A stretch of DNA of 64,000 nucleotides from Muribaculaceae bacterium Isolate-037 (Harlan) (GTDB lineage Bacteria > Bacteroidota > Bacteroidia > Bacteroidales > Muribaculaceae), in assembly GCA_003762615.1 (NCBI GenBank), contig RIAZ01000012.1, positions 62,001-126,000 of the forward strand. Direction: 5' to 3'. The position numbers and the translations under genes were made by a program. This document shows, piece by piece, positions 27,205 to 36,428 of the stretch (the stretch's first letter is position 1; every line of letters starts with the position of its first letter). Under the pieces are notes generated by a model. That model ran no database searches and was not told where the DNA came from. It saw only the letters and a list, made by a program, of their open reading frames with translations.

Positions 27205-28380
27205 TTATTCCATGCCTCCAAGAAGCGATCTCAGCTTGTTACGGAGCGGATTGGAATACATGGTGAGCATCATCTCCCACATGAAATCACGCTCCTCGTC
27301 CGTCACGTCGGCAAGATCCACCTTGTCAAGCTGGCTATTGAAATATTTTATTATCTCCTCTTTCTTCTCCGGCGTATATTTTCGCGCGAAGCGATCCGTA
27401 TCATGAAGGAGATCAAATGCCACGTAGTTTATCTCAAAGATCTCATAACTCCTGTGTATAGCCTGGTCAATAAGGCTGCACACGTGCTTGGCGGCACGGT
27501 TATTGTCATGAAAATCCCCTATCTGCTCAAGTTTGCTGTTGATTCTTGGAGTTAGCTGGAAATGCACCTTCCCTTTAAACTGAAGCAACCCTGTCTCCAT
27601 CGAGAAGAGATCATCACGCTGCGATTTCTTGAAATCCGGATCACGGCGTTTCTGAAGGAATTCCCTCACTTTCAGATAATCGTTGGGATCAAACTCGTAT
27701 GAGATCGACACCGGCATAAGATTAATCTCCTTCAGTCTGTCGATAAACTCCCCTTCTCCGGCAATGGCAAGCATCTTGACAAGGGATTCCTGAGTATGAT
27801 CACTGCTGTCCTTGGCACGACCCTCACGCTGGGCTATCCACACCGACTCCCTCTTCTCCAGAATGCTGTGGTGGATATAGGCAGAGAGTTTCTTGGCAGC
27901 AGCAAGACCCTCTCGCAATCCGGTGTTGCGCTTCACGATGAAGCTCTTGTTAAGCCTCACCAGATCATTGATCCAATCGAATATAAGGAGATTGTTGCCA
28001 ATCGCCACTTCCGATGTCGGCACCCCCTTTCGCAGGAATGCAAGATTCAGAAACGACGCATCGAGCACAATGTCGCGGTGATTCGTGATAAACGTGTAGT
28101 TCATCGACGGGTTGAGATACTTTATGCCCCCAAGCGTTATGCCGGAAGTGGTCTTCTTGGCGAGCATCTCCAGAAAAGGAAACATCACTTGCTTCTGGAA
28201 ATCATCCTTAGTATTGATTTTCAAAAGATCCTCTATGAGAGGAGGGACTGCCTCCGACGGCATTATGTAGTTGACCGCATGCAAAAATCCGGGTTCCTTT
28301 ACAAGATTTTCCATTCTTGCATGAAATTCCGAATCGTCGTATGGCGCTATATCGCTGAAATTATAATCCTGCTGACTCAT
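27205..28380 (-). CDS. Glycerol-3-phosphate/1-acylglycerol-3-phosphate acyltransferase-like protein
   Basis: A 391-aa protein with the PlsC-type motif ITNHRDIVLDASF (NHxxxxD) near residue 100, then RNTGLREG and VWIAQREGRAKD, which serve as the later acyltransferase blocks. It is longer than PlsC (about 240 aa), with an extra C-terminal region. Similar proteins are widespread in Bacteroidales and often annotated only as acyltransferase. The exact acceptor is unknown. Confidence 0.8.
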   Translation of the reverse strand: MSQQDYNFSDIAPYDDSEFHARMENLVKEPGFLHAVNYIMPSEAVPPLIEDLLKINTKDDFQKQVMFPFLEMLAKKTTSGITLGGIKYLNPSMNYTFITNHRDIVLDASFLNLAFLRKGVPTSEVAIGNNLLIFDWINDLVRLNKSFIVKRNTGLREGLAAAKKLSAYIHHSILEKRESVWIAQREGRAKDSSDHTQESLVKMLAIAGEGEFIDRLKEINLMPVSISYEFDPNDYLKVREFLQKRRDPDFKKSQRDDLFSMETGLLQFKGKVHFQLTPRINSKLEQIGDFHDNNRAAKHVCSLIDQAIHRSYEIFEINYVAFDLLHDTDRFARKYTPEKKEEIIKYFNSQLDKVDLADVTDEERDFMWEMMLTMYSNPLRNKLRSLLGGME

Positions 28381-28521
28381 TTTACTTCAATTTTATGACT
28401 CCCGCACGTATGACCGCACAAGAGATAGTAGCATTCTTTTGCAAAGTTAATGCTAAACCATCTAAATTAAAAACAATCTTGATTCAAAAATGCCCGCTAC
28501 GCAAAATTTATCCGATTTTTA

Positions 28522-29610
28522 TCAATCAGTCTTGCGGTAGGCTCTCCACTTTTCAATCAAGGCGGTCATATCGGCTGGCACCTCCGACTCAAAATCCATC
28601 TCCTCCCCGGTGCGCGGATGCACAAATCCGAGTGTGCGGGCATGGAGTGCCTGCCGGGGGCACGTCTGGAAACAATTCTCCACAAACTGACGATATTTGG
28701 CAAAGGTGGTACCCTTCAGTATGCGGTCGCCGCCATATCTCTCGTCATTAAAGAGAGGATGACCCTTACTGAGCATGTGCACGCGTATCTGATGTGTGCG
28801 TCCCGTCTCAAGCACACATTTCACAACGGTGACATAGCCGAAACGTTCCAACACCTTGTAATGGGTCACGGCATGTTTCCCTATGGTAGGGTCGTCAAAC
28901 ACTGCCATCTGGAGCTTATTGCGAGGATTGCGGGCTATATTGCCGACGATAGTACCCTCCGGCTCATCAAAATCGCCCCACACCACCGCTACGTATTCAC
29001 GACGCGTGGTCTTATGGAAAAACTGATTGCCGAGATGAGTCTTAGCTTCGGGAGTCTTAGCCACCACGAGCAATCCCGACGTGTCCTTGTCAATCCTATG
29101 GACGAGTCCGAGACGCGGGTCGCTGACGTCATAATCGGGATTATCCTTGAAATGCCATGCCAGGGCGTTGACAAGCGTACCGCTGTAGTTGCCATGACCG
29201 GGATGCACCACAAGACCTGCCGGCTTGTTCACCACGAGGAGATCCGCATCCTCATATACTATATCGAGAGGGATATCCTCAGGTATAATCTCCAGTTCAT
29301 AACGCGGACGATCCATCACAATGCTGACCACATCGGCAGGCTTCACCTTATAGCTTGACTTCACCGGCTTGCCGTTGACTATGACACACCCGGCATCTGC
29401 CGCCTGCTGGATACGGTTGCGTGAGGTCTTCTCCATGCGGTCAACAAGAAATTTGTCGACACGAATCATCTGCTGACCCTTGTCAGCCACGAAACGGAAA
29501 TGCTCATACATCTCCCTACCGTCTTCTGTCACGAAAGAGGGCTCCTCCACCACTTCGGCAGACGCGGCGTCATCAAGCATCTCCTCGTCTATACACATCT
29601 CATCTTCCAT
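28522..29610 (-). CDS. rluD: RluD-family 23S rRNA pseudouridine synthase
   Basis: A 362-aa RluA-family enzyme. An acidic lead of about 45 residues precedes an S4 RNA-binding domain (IRVDKFLVDRMEKTSRNRIQ), then the catalytic domain with GLVVHPGHGN and LVHRIDKDTSGLLVVAKT (catalytic Asp near 170) and CVLETGRTHQIRVHM. The S4-plus-catalytic layout fits RluD, which modifies helix 69 of 23S rRNA. Its ATG overlaps the PASTA gene stop by one base (TAATG). Confidence 0.88.
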   Translation of the reverse strand: MEDEMCIDEEMLDDAASAEVVEEPSFVTEDGREMYEHFRFVADKGQQMIRVDKFLVDRMEKTSRNRIQQAADAGCVIVNGKPVKSSYKVKPADVVSIVMDRPRYELEIIPEDIPLDIVYEDADLLVVNKPAGLVVHPGHGNYSGTLVNALAWHFKDNPDYDVSDPRLGLVHRIDKDTSGLLVVAKTPEAKTHLGNQFFHKTTRREYVAVVWGDFDEPEGTIVGNIARNPRNKLQMAVFDDPTIGKHAVTHYKVLERFGYVTVVKCVLETGRTHQIRVHMLSKGHPLFNDERYGGDRILKGTTFAKYRQFVENCFQTCPRQALHARTLGFVHPRTGEEMDFESEVPADMTALIEKWRAYRKTD

Positions 29611-30359
29611 TACTGCACAAATACTGGTTCCGGATCATCCGGTTCCGGATCATCCTCAATACGTTGCTGCGGTTCCGGTTCTTCATCACGAATCTCCTCT
29701 TCCTGTTGAGAAGCCAATTCCTCAGTGGCATATTGCAGATACTCCGCATTCTGAAGGGAATCGCGGAGCGAGCCGAGCCTTCCGTCATACACCTCCACGA
29801 CAAGGCGTGCATTGACCGGAGTCTTGTCTCTCTTCTTCACCACCTTTCCGTTGGCAATTATCTTGACGATGCAATCGTTGTCGCCAAGGATCTTGACCAC
29901 GCGCACATTCTTGAAGCCCAATTCCTCCAGACGTGCCATACCCTGACGGAAAGAGAATCCTCTGAGGGCATCCTCTCGCGGGTTGTTGTCGTCGTCGATC
30001 ACCACCTCCTTCGGATGCACGGCGTTTATATAGAGAAATATCTTACGCCCCGGCTTGACGTGTGCGCCGGGACGAGGGAACTGCTCTACCACAAATCCGG
30101 GCTTCATGTCCTCCTTATAAATGGAGTCACGGATATCGACGCGAAATCCATTGTCATGCAATTTCATTACAGCCTGGGTATACGACATGTTCTCGACCGA
30201 CGGAACCACGTCGCTCGAACCATGCTTGGTAAACAGCTGTAGACACAGATACACTATCCAGATGCCAAGGAATGCCACCAGGACGATCACTATAAAATTA
30301 GCCAGCACCGGATGACGGCTTATAAAGCCATCGCTTCCAGTTTTTGATTTTTTTAACAT
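29610..30359 (-). CDS. Membrane protein with PASTA domains
   Basis: A 249-aa protein from 30359, chosen because AGGAG (complement at 30366-30370) precedes this ATG; an upstream ATG would add 11 residues. One helix (about 20-42) anchors three PASTA-like units: VPSVENMSYTQAVMKL, the RGFSFRQGMARLEELGF unit and a less clear middle one. The tail is acidic and Glu/Pro-rich. There is no kinase domain. Such kinase-less PASTA proteins are found beside rluD in Bacteroidales; a role in peptidoglycan sensing or ribosome/envelope coupling is speculative. Confidence 0.82.
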   Translation of the reverse strand: MLKKSKTGSDGFISRHPVLANFIVIVLVAFLGIWIVYLCLQLFTKHGSSDVVPSVENMSYTQAVMKLHDNGFRVDIRDSIYKEDMKPGFVVEQFPRPGAHVKPGRKIFLYINAVHPKEVVIDDDNNPREDALRGFSFRQGMARLEELGFKNVRVVKILGDNDCIVKIIANGKVVKKRDKTPVNARLVVEVYDGRLGSLRDSLQNAEYLQYATEELASQQEEEIRDEEPEPQQRIEDDPEPDDPEPVFVQ

Positions 30360-30389
30360 CAAAAGCTCCTGTTTTTTAATTTCCAGCCC

Positions 30390-30397
30390 CAAAGTTA
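30390..30397 (-). promoter_or_regulatory. Promoter element for the PASTA-rluD pair
   Basis: TAACTTTG on the minus strand, 31 bases before the PASTA start. It stands back to back with the bamD promoter. Confidence 0.5.
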
Positions 30398-30444
30398 GTC
30401 AAAATTTTTCTAACTGAGCATTTCTTCATTCAAAATAATTTTAG

Positions 30445-30452
30445 TAACTTTG
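30445..30452 (+). promoter_or_regulatory. Promoter element for bamD
   Basis: TAACTTTG 44 bases before the bamD ATG; the -33 box is not clear. Confidence 0.5.
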
Positions 30453-30495
30453 CAACTCAAAGCTTAACCGAGGCTTTAACCAAAGCGTTAACTTG

Positions 30496-31296
30496 ATGCG
30501 TAAATTATTCTATTTCATACCTCTACTCCTCATGTTCTCATCATGTGGAGAATATAATAAAGTGCTGAAAAGCAAAGATGTAGACTACAGGTTTGACTTT
30601 GCTAAACGCGCTTTTGACAAACGTAATTTCACTCAGGCGGCTACCGTTCTTGAAACCATCTACACTCCGCTGCGTGGTGGTCCGAACGGGGAGGAGGCAT
30701 TGTTCCTTCTCGCAATGTCGTATTATGAGAATAAGGATTACCTGAATTCCGGATTATTTTTCAAGACGTACTACAGCCGGTATCCCAAAGGGAAATATAC
30801 CGAGCTTGCCCGATTCTATTCCGGATATGGATACTACCTTGACTCCCCCGATCCGCAGCTCGACCAGTCGCAGACTGTAAAGGCAATCGAGGAGCTGCAA
30901 GGATTCCTTGACTTCTTCCCCGACAGCGACAGGGTGTCAATCGCCCAGAATGCAATCTTCGAGATGCAGGATAAACTGACTCTTAAAGAGCTACAGAATG
31001 CCCAGCTTTACTACAACCTCGGCAATTTCCTCGGCAACAACTATGAGTCGGCGATCATCACCTCGCGGAATGCGCTCAAAAACTATCCTTACTCCAAATT
31101 CCGAGAGGATTTCGAGATGCTTATCCTCAAATCGAAATATCAGGAGGCTAAGCTTAGTGTGCCGGAGAAACAGGCCGACAGGTATCGTGAGGTCATCGAT
31201 GAATATTACTCATTCACCAACAACTATCCTGATTCAAAAAACAGGAAAGAGGCCGACAATATCTATGAGATAGCACGCAAGCACGTGCAGGAATAA
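30496..31296 (+). CDS. bamD: Outer-membrane assembly lipoprotein BamD
   Basis: A 266-aa lipoprotein of the BAM complex that inserts beta-barrel proteins in the outer membrane. The signal peptide ends in the lipobox MFSSC. TPR-like helices follow: FDFAKRAFDKRNFTQAATVL, EALFLLAMSYYENKDYLNSG and FLDFFPDSDRV are typical BamD sequence. A TTG codon three bases upstream could start the frame, but the ATG at 30496 is preferred. Followed by the omega subunit gene after 43 bases. Confidence 0.92.
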   Translation: MRKLFYFIPLLLMFSSCGEYNKVLKSKDVDYRFDFAKRAFDKRNFTQAATVLETIYTPLRGGPNGEEALFLLAMSYYENKDYLNSGLFFKTYYSRYPKGKYTELARFYSGYGYYLDSPDPQLDQSQTVKAIEELQGFLDFFPDSDRVSIAQNAIFEMQDKLTLKELQNAQLYYNLGNFLGNNYESAIITSRNALKNYPYSKFREDFEMLILKSKYQEAKLSVPEKQADRYREVIDEYYSFTNNYPDSKNRKEADNIYEIARKHVQE

Positions 31297-31339
31297 TTTT
31301 ATTACGAACTTTTGTATATCATCATCATAATTCACCGTC

Positions 31340-31675
31340 ATGGATTATAAAAAAACAAACGCGCCGCTCAACACCGTGACCCGCGACATGATCGCGATGG
31401 CAGAACAGACCGGTAATGTCTACGAAACCGTTTGCATAATCGGCAAACGTGCCAACCAGATTGCTGTGGAGATGAAAAAGGAGCTCGAGAAGAAACTTCA
31501 GGAATTCGCCTCTACCGACAACCTCGAGGAAGTGTCGGAAAATCGCGAGCAGATCGAAATCTCAAGATTCTACGAGAAACTTCCGAAACCTACCCTCATC
31601 GCCACTCAGGAATATATCGAGCACAAACTCTATTTCGCAAATCCTACCAAGGAGCGCGACCGTCTCAACGACTGA
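31340..31675 (+). CDS. rpoZ: RNA polymerase omega subunit (Bacteroidota RpoZ/Rpb6 type)
   Basis: A 111-aa protein. The conserved block YETVCIIGKRANQIAVEMKK followed by KPTLIATQEYIEHKLYF is the Bacteroidota version of omega, which binds the beta-prime C-terminus and helps polymerase assembly. Its place right after bamD is typical of the phylum. Confidence 0.85.
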   Translation: MDYKKTNAPLNTVTRDMIAMAEQTGNVYETVCIIGKRANQIAVEMKKELEKKLQEFASTDNLEEVSENREQIEISRFYEKLPKPTLIATQEYIEHKLYFANPTKERDRLND

Positions 31676-31732
31676 TACGCCATGAGGCAATCTTATTGAA
31701 GAGCCATTATCTTCATCCCAAACAATAACATG

Positions 31733-31758
31733 AAAGCCGGAATATTTTCCGGCTTTTT
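31733..31758 (+). terminator. Terminator of the bamD-rpoZ transcript
   Basis: AAAGCCGG (31733-31740) pairs with CCGGCTTT (31749-31756) around an 8-base loop and is followed by T residues. Confidence 0.8.
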
Positions 31759-31812
31759 CTAATGTTTACTCTTTCGTCTTCATCAGAAGCCTTTTCTCAT
31801 ACATATACACAC

Positions 31813-32826
31813 ATGCCGGAAAACTGCATACATATCTTTAATCCTGAGACGGATTTCGCCCTTGCCCTCGGGAGGAAGCAATACTCCCCGCCAAAGGCTA
31901 TAGTAGAGTTCCGGAAATCTATGGCATTATTCCCCGCAATGTTTGCCAGGAGGGGTGACGCGATTCTTCTGATAGATAATCACGATGAGGCGGAGCTGGC
32001 AAAAAGAGAGGGGCATGATGTGGCGTTGCGGAAAGAGGTGACGATTCTGACTCCCGAAATGATTCCGGGACACATGGCTCTCCATCCCGACGTCTTGGTA
32101 ATGCCTTGGGGCTGGAACCATTCCCTGCTACGGATGCTTTCATCTTATGGCATACCGCGCAATCTGATGAAATCCGAGAGTGAGATTGATGTTCTGAGAG
32201 ATCTGGCTCACCGACGCACCACAATTCCGTTCAACAGATTCATTGCCGATGCCCTACCATACCTTCATCCTTCAATCCCCTCCGAATTTAACGATACGGA
32301 TGAGGCTATCGATTTCCTGACGGCTAATGGGAAGGCATATTTCAAATCTCCCTGGAGCAGTTCTGGAAGAGGAGTGATTAATTCCGACGGTATGACCACG
32401 GATGCAATCAGACGATGGATTGCCGGATGTATCAAGAGACAAGGATCGGTGATGGCTGAGATAGCACGCAACAGGACCGGAGACTTCGCGTCAGAATGGT
32501 GGTGCAGCAATGGTCATGCCGAATATATCGGACTGTCGCTGTTCGACACATCGGCTGAAGGGAGATACCTCGGGAACCGGATCTTATCGCAGAGAGAGCT
32601 ACAAAAGAGAATTGCCACATTATCCCCACAATGGAACGATGACGTGATTGAATCGCAAAGACTGGCTATCGATTCATTGATAGCACCCCACTACAACGGA
32701 CCGGTCGGCATAGATATGTTCTCCACCGTTGAAGGGGATCTTAATCCATGCGTGGAGATAAATCTCAGGCTTACGATGGGACTCGCAGCTCTCTGGAAAT
32801 GGAACGACAAACAAATTCAGATATAA
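31813..32826 (+). CDS. Uncharacterised ATP-grasp-like protein
   Basis: A 337-aa protein when started at MPENCIHIFNPETDFALALG (31813); an upstream ATG at 31762 lies against the terminator. AYFKSPWSSSGRGVIN resembles an ATP-grasp nucleotide-binding loop, and PCVEINLRLTMG near the end is the metal-binding E-x-N pattern of that fold. Related proteins occur next to bamD-rpoZ and maf in Bacteroidales and have no known reaction; a carboxylate-amine or carboxylate-thiol ligase is the usual guess for the fold. The start is immediately followed at its end by the DUF2520 gene. Confidence 0.65.
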   Translation: MPENCIHIFNPETDFALALGRKQYSPPKAIVEFRKSMALFPAMFARRGDAILLIDNHDEAELAKREGHDVALRKEVTILTPEMIPGHMALHPDVLVMPWGWNHSLLRMLSSYGIPRNLMKSESEIDVLRDLAHRRTTIPFNRFIADALPYLHPSIPSEFNDTDEAIDFLTANGKAYFKSPWSSSGRGVINSDGMTTDAIRRWIAGCIKRQGSVMAEIARNRTGDFASEWWCSNGHAEYIGLSLFDTSAEGRYLGNRILSQRELQKRIATLSPQWNDDVIESQRLAIDSLIAPHYNGPVGIDMFSTVEGDLNPCVEINLRLTMGLAALWKWNDKQIQI

Positions 32827-33570
32827 ATGGACTACTCATCATTATATATAAAGGAGAAACCGGTCGTGGCGATAATCGGCGGAGGGAACGTAGCCACACA
32901 CCTCGCCAATGCCTTATCGGAAAAGGCGGACGTGACTCTCGTGAATCCGCGCACTCTTGAAAACCTTCCGTCGCACTCCGATTTCGACATAATATCCGTA
33001 AAAGACACTGCCATTCGCGAAGTGGCACAACGACTGAAGGGGCGAGATGCCATATTGGCACACACATCCGGCTCAATACCTATGTCAGCGCTTTCTGACG
33101 TTGCCGTATCCTTCGGAGTGTTCTATCCTCTCCAGACTTTCACTAAGGGCGTGGAAATCCAATATTCCGAGATCCCTTTTTTCATTGAGGGCAACGACTC
33201 CACGACGGAGTTGAAACTTAAAGGTCTGGCTCACCTGATTTCCGACAACATCATATCTGCTGACTCAGCCGACAGAAAACGCCTGCACCTCGCTTCGGTG
33301 TTCGCATGCAACTTCACCAACCGGCTCATGGGTATAGCCAAAGAGATTCTTTCTGAGAGCGGTATCGATTTCCGAGTGATGCTGCCTTTACTGAGGCAGA
33401 CGATATCTAAACTTGACAACATGACACCCGAGGAGGCACAGACCGGTCCGGCTGTCAGAAATGATTTCGGCGTGATGGATGCGCATATCAAAATGCTCGA
33501 AGGTGATCAGGAGCTACAGCAACTCTACAGAATTTTTTCAAACCAAATAATTAAACATTCAGAATCATGA
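32827..33570 (+). CDS. DUF2520 Rossmann-fold protein
   Basis: A 247-aa protein with an N-terminal NAD(P)-binding Rossmann motif (VVAIIGGGNVATHLANAL) and HTSGSIPMSALSD, then VFYPLQTFTKG and a helical C-terminal domain. This matches the Rossmann-like/DUF2520 pair of domains, related to 6-phosphogluconate dehydrogenase-type enzymes; the substrate is unknown. No gap to the ATP-grasp gene, and a 4-base overlap with kdsC, so these are co-translated. Confidence 0.85.
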   Translation: MDYSSLYIKEKPVVAIIGGGNVATHLANALSEKADVTLVNPRTLENLPSHSDFDIISVKDTAIREVAQRLKGRDAILAHTSGSIPMSALSDVAVSFGVFYPLQTFTKGVEIQYSEIPFFIEGNDSTTELKLKGLAHLISDNIISADSADRKRLHLASVFACNFTNRLMGIAKEILSESGIDFRVMLPLLRQTISKLDNMTPEEAQTGPAVRNDFGVMDAHIKMLEGDQELQQLYRIFSNQIIKHSES

Positions 33571-34091
33571 GCGGCATAAACTATGATCTTTCCAAGATAA
33601 AGGGATTCGTCTTTGACGTAGATGGCGTTCTCTCCCCCTCCACTATCCCTCTCGGCGAGGATGGGTATCCCCGACGTATGGTCAACATCAAGGATGGATA
33701 TGCCCTGCAACTCGCCGTAAAGAAAGGCTACCGTATTGCCATAATCACAGGTGGGAAAGGCATTGCCATTCAGACCCGCTTCGAATCTCTCGGAATAAAG
33801 GATATATACACCGGTGCCTCAAAAAAACTCCCGATATTGAAAGAATGGTTGAGCAAGGAGAATCTATCCCCAGAAGAGGTAGCATTTATGGGCGACGACA
33901 TACCCGACCTACAGTGCTTGCGCCACGTAGGACTCCCATGCGCACCATACGACGCATGTTGGGAAGCCAAAGAGACTGCCGCCTACATTTCAAAATTCTC
34001 CGGCGGCTACGGTTGTGGCAGAGACATTATTGAGCAGACAATGAAAGCGCAAGGGAAATGGATGTCGGATGCGGAAGCATTCGGATGGTAA
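33567..34091 (+). CDS. kdsC: KdsC-type HAD phosphatase (KDO-8-phosphate phosphatase)
   Basis: A 174-aa HAD phosphatase without a cap domain. It has GFVFDVDGVLSPS with the nucleophile Asp, IAIITGGKG, and EVAFMGDDIPDLQCL. This size and pattern are those of KdsC, which makes KDO for lipopolysaccharide. It overlaps the DUF2520 gene by 4 bases. Other small HAD phosphatases of this class cannot be excluded. Confidence 0.85.
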   Translation: MSGINYDLSKIKGFVFDVDGVLSPSTIPLGEDGYPRRMVNIKDGYALQLAVKKGYRIAIITGGKGIAIQTRFESLGIKDIYTGASKKLPILKEWLSKENLSPEEVAFMGDDIPDLQCLRHVGLPCAPYDACWEAKETAAYISKFSGGYGCGRDIIEQTMKAQGKWMSDAEAFGW

Positions 34092-34130
34092 TGTTCATCC
34101 TACTTCTCAATTCATACCCCCGTTCCCTCC

Positions 34131-34174
34131 AACCATAAACTATAAACCATAACCCATAAACTATAAACCATAAA
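34131..34174. repeat. AACCATAAACT heptad tract
   Basis: Head-to-tail units AACCATAAACTATA / AACCATAACCCATA fill the gap between kdsC and maf. They are the same AACCATA family as at 12441, 36055 and 59590. Confidence 0.75.
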
Positions 34175-34180
34175 TCCAAC

Positions 34181-34762
34181 ATGCTTGAAAATCTAAACGG
34201 CTACAAGATATTCCTTGCCAGCAAATCGCCACGAAGGCGCGAGCTGCTACAGATGCTGCGCATCCCCTTCAAGGTGGTCACAATCAACGGCATTGACGAG
34301 AGTTTCCCCGACGACATCTCCCCATTGCAAGTGCCGGAATTCATATCACGTAAAAAAGCGAAAGTCTATCTTGAGAGGATGCAGCCTAAAGAACTCGTCA
34401 TCACAGCCGACACAATGGTGATATGCGGCGACAGGATAATGGGAAAACCTAAAAATCCGGAGGATGCAGTGGAGATGCTGCTATGTCTTTCCGGCAAAAC
34501 CCATCAGGTGGCTACGGGAGTGACCATATCCACTGCCGACAGGACAGTATCATTCTCCTCTGTGACAGACGTAACTTTCGCTCCGCTTTCCGAGGAGGAG
34601 ATCCGCTTCTACGTCGACAACTATCAACCCTTCGACAAAGCCGGCGCATACGGCATACAGGAATGGATCGGGGCGGTGGCGGTATCCGGCATAAACGGAA
34701 GCTACTACAACGTCATGGGGCTGCCCGTACACCGTCTGTTCCAAGAACTTAAGCAATTCTGA
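34181..34762 (+). CDS. maf: Maf-like nucleoside triphosphate pyrophosphatase
   Basis: A 193-aa enzyme. FLASKSPRRRELLQML at the start, SRKKAKVYLE, ITADTMVICGD and GKPKNPEDAVEMLLCLSGKTH are diagnostic of Maf. These hydrolyse dTTP/UTP or modified nucleotides and so clean the nucleotide pool. Separated from kdsC by a repeat tract, and ended by a shared terminator with the ROK gene. Confidence 0.92.
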   Translation: MLENLNGYKIFLASKSPRRRELLQMLRIPFKVVTINGIDESFPDDISPLQVPEFISRKKAKVYLERMQPKELVITADTMVICGDRIMGKPKNPEDAVEMLLCLSGKTHQVATGVTISTADRTVSFSSVTDVTFAPLSEEEIRFYVDNYQPFDKAGAYGIQEWIGAVAVSGINGSYYNVMGLPVHRLFQELKQF

Positions 34763-34784
34763 TCATTCCCTCCCGTTACGTAAA

Positions 34785-34851
34785 AAAATTCCTGACAGAA
34801 AAAAACGGTATCCTTCAGATGAAAGATACCGTTTTTTCTGTCAGGAATTTT
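34785..34851. terminator. Long two-way terminator between maf and the ROK gene
   Basis: Arms of about 27 bp (34785-34812 and 34825-34851), complementary except for one extra A, carry A- and T-runs and so serve both convergent genes. Confidence 0.85.
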
Positions 34852-34866
34852 GACAATAATCAGTTA

Positions 34867-35847
34867 TCAGACTCCCTCATAGCGATATTTTGCCTCCCAG
34901 CCGAGTGCCGATGCACCAAGCACTGCCGCATCGCTCTCTTTAAGCTCTGAAAGAAGGATCTTTGTCTTGCCTCTGTAGATAGGGAACAACGACTTCTCAA
35001 ACGATTCTTTCAAAGGACGCATAAGAAGCTCGCCACTCTTTGCCAGACCTCCAAACAGGATGATCGCCTGCGGGCTGGAGAATGCAACCATGTCAGCGAA
35101 TGCCTGACCCAGTATTGTGCCTGTGTAGTCGAAAATCTCTTTTGCGAGCTTATCGCCTGCTACCGCTGCATCATACACATCTTTTGATGTGATATCCTCG
35201 ATCTGAAGATTACGGAGTATAGATGGCTCAGTGCGGATCTCAAGGAACTCGCGAGCGGTGCGTGCCACGCCTGTAGCACTGCAATATGCCTCAAGACATC
35301 CTGTGCGGCCACATCCGCAGATTCTGCCATTGTTGCGCTTCACCGTGATATGACCAAGCTCTCCGGCAAATCCGTCATGTCCATACACGAGCTGACCGTT
35401 TACAACGATACCGGAACCGACGCCGGTGCCGAGTGTAATCATGATGAAATCCTTCATACCGCGTGCTGCGCCGTATGTCATCTCGCCGAGTGCTGCTGCA
35501 TTGGCATCATTGGTGACAGCCACAGGCACGCCTCCGAAAGCCTTGCTGACCTTCTCTGCCAACGGAACGATGGGTCCCCAAGGGAGGTTCGGTGGGTTCT
35601 GGATCTCACCGGTATAGTAGTTGCCGTTGGGAGCACCTATACCTATTCCGTGAATCTTATCCTCAGCATCATGTGCATTGAGCAGGCGCATCACGCCATC
35701 ATGAAGTTCTGCAATATAATCATCGAAATTTGTATGCTTCTGTGTCTTTATTGAATCGCTTGCGATCACTTGTCCACGCGCGTCAACTATTCCGAAAACT
35801 GTGTTGGTGCCACCTATATCGACACCGAGTACATAAGGTTTACTCAT
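34867..35847 (-). CDS. ROK-family sugar kinase, probable glucokinase
   Basis: A 326-aa kinase. It has the phosphate loop LGVDIGGTNTVFGIVD, the ATP-binding block ITLGTGVGSGIVVNG, catalytic GELGHITV, and the ROK zinc motif CGCGRTGCLEAYCS. No HTH, so it is an enzyme and not a repressor. Glucokinase is the usual role in Bacteroidales; other hexoses are possible. It is transcribed away from clpB. Confidence 0.88.
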   Translation of the reverse strand: MSKPYVLGVDIGGTNTVFGIVDARGQVIASDSIKTQKHTNFDDYIAELHDGVMRLLNAHDAEDKIHGIGIGAPNGNYYTGEIQNPPNLPWGPIVPLAEKVSKAFGGVPVAVTNDANAAALGEMTYGAARGMKDFIMITLGTGVGSGIVVNGQLVYGHDGFAGELGHITVKRNNGRICGCGRTGCLEAYCSATGVARTAREFLEIRTEPSILRNLQIEDITSKDVYDAAVAGDKLAKEIFDYTGTILGQAFADMVAFSSPQAIILFGGLAKSGELLMRPLKESFEKSLFPIYRGKTKILLSELKESDAAVLGASALGWEAKYRYEGV

Positions 35848-35931
35848 GATACCAATCTTTAAGTATATATTTTAGTTAGTATTTCTGCAAAAAATCAGGC
35901 ATCCCATTCGTATGCCGACGTTTTTCGGGTG

Positions 35932-35939
35932 CAAAGATA
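35932..35939 (-). promoter_or_regulatory. Candidate promoter of the ROK kinase gene
   Basis: TATCTTTG on the minus strand, about 85 bases before the start; no well-spaced -33 TTTG. Confidence 0.4.
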
Positions 35940-36054
35940 TAATTTTTATTCATTATCTCATCATTATTTTCAATTTAATAACTTATTTTTTGTTAATTAT
36001 TACATATAGTGTAAACTTACAATGCTAAAATGGCATCATAATTGCAATATCTGA

Positions 36055-36221
36055 CTGAAGTTTCGCAAGCTGCACTTCAGTGGTTTAAAGTTTATAGTTT
36101 AAGGTTTAAGATTCACGAGAATCCACGAATCTTTTCATTATACAAAATTTAATGATCATAAACCATAAACATTAAACCTTAAACCATTTAAGTGAAGCAA
36201 GTTGGAAAACTTGCGAAACTT
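36055..36221. repeat. Dispersed repeat copy with short inverted ends
   Basis: 36055-36173 is almost the exact reverse complement of 59590-59715: the difference seen is one extra heptad (7 bp) in the second copy and one base. This copy continues to 36221 and is bounded by AAGTTTCGCAAG (36058-36069) and its complement CTTGCGAAACTT (36210-36221). Inside are AACCATA heptads on both sides of CATTATACAAAATTTAATGA. It encodes nothing. The rest of 35848-36428 holds only the ROK promoter and AT-rich sequence before clpB. Confidence 0.8.
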
Positions 36222-36428
36222 AAATATCTGACTATAGTCAGACCGACAGATCGGATGGCAATGCCTTATGCCACGACTTTATATGCGGCATCCTTAGGGA
36301 TTCTTCAAAAAAATAACATTTAGACTCCGCTATACAACCATTATCCATCTGATTTGTTAATAATATGTAATTAGAATTTATCCGGGTGTAATCCCGAATA
36401 CATTGGAAATAACTCAAAAAAGACATAT

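Noticed and set aside
36238..36426. 62-codon minus-strand frame next to clpB
   Set aside because: No recognisable motif, poor codon pattern and no promoter; it lies in the AT-rich clpB leader.
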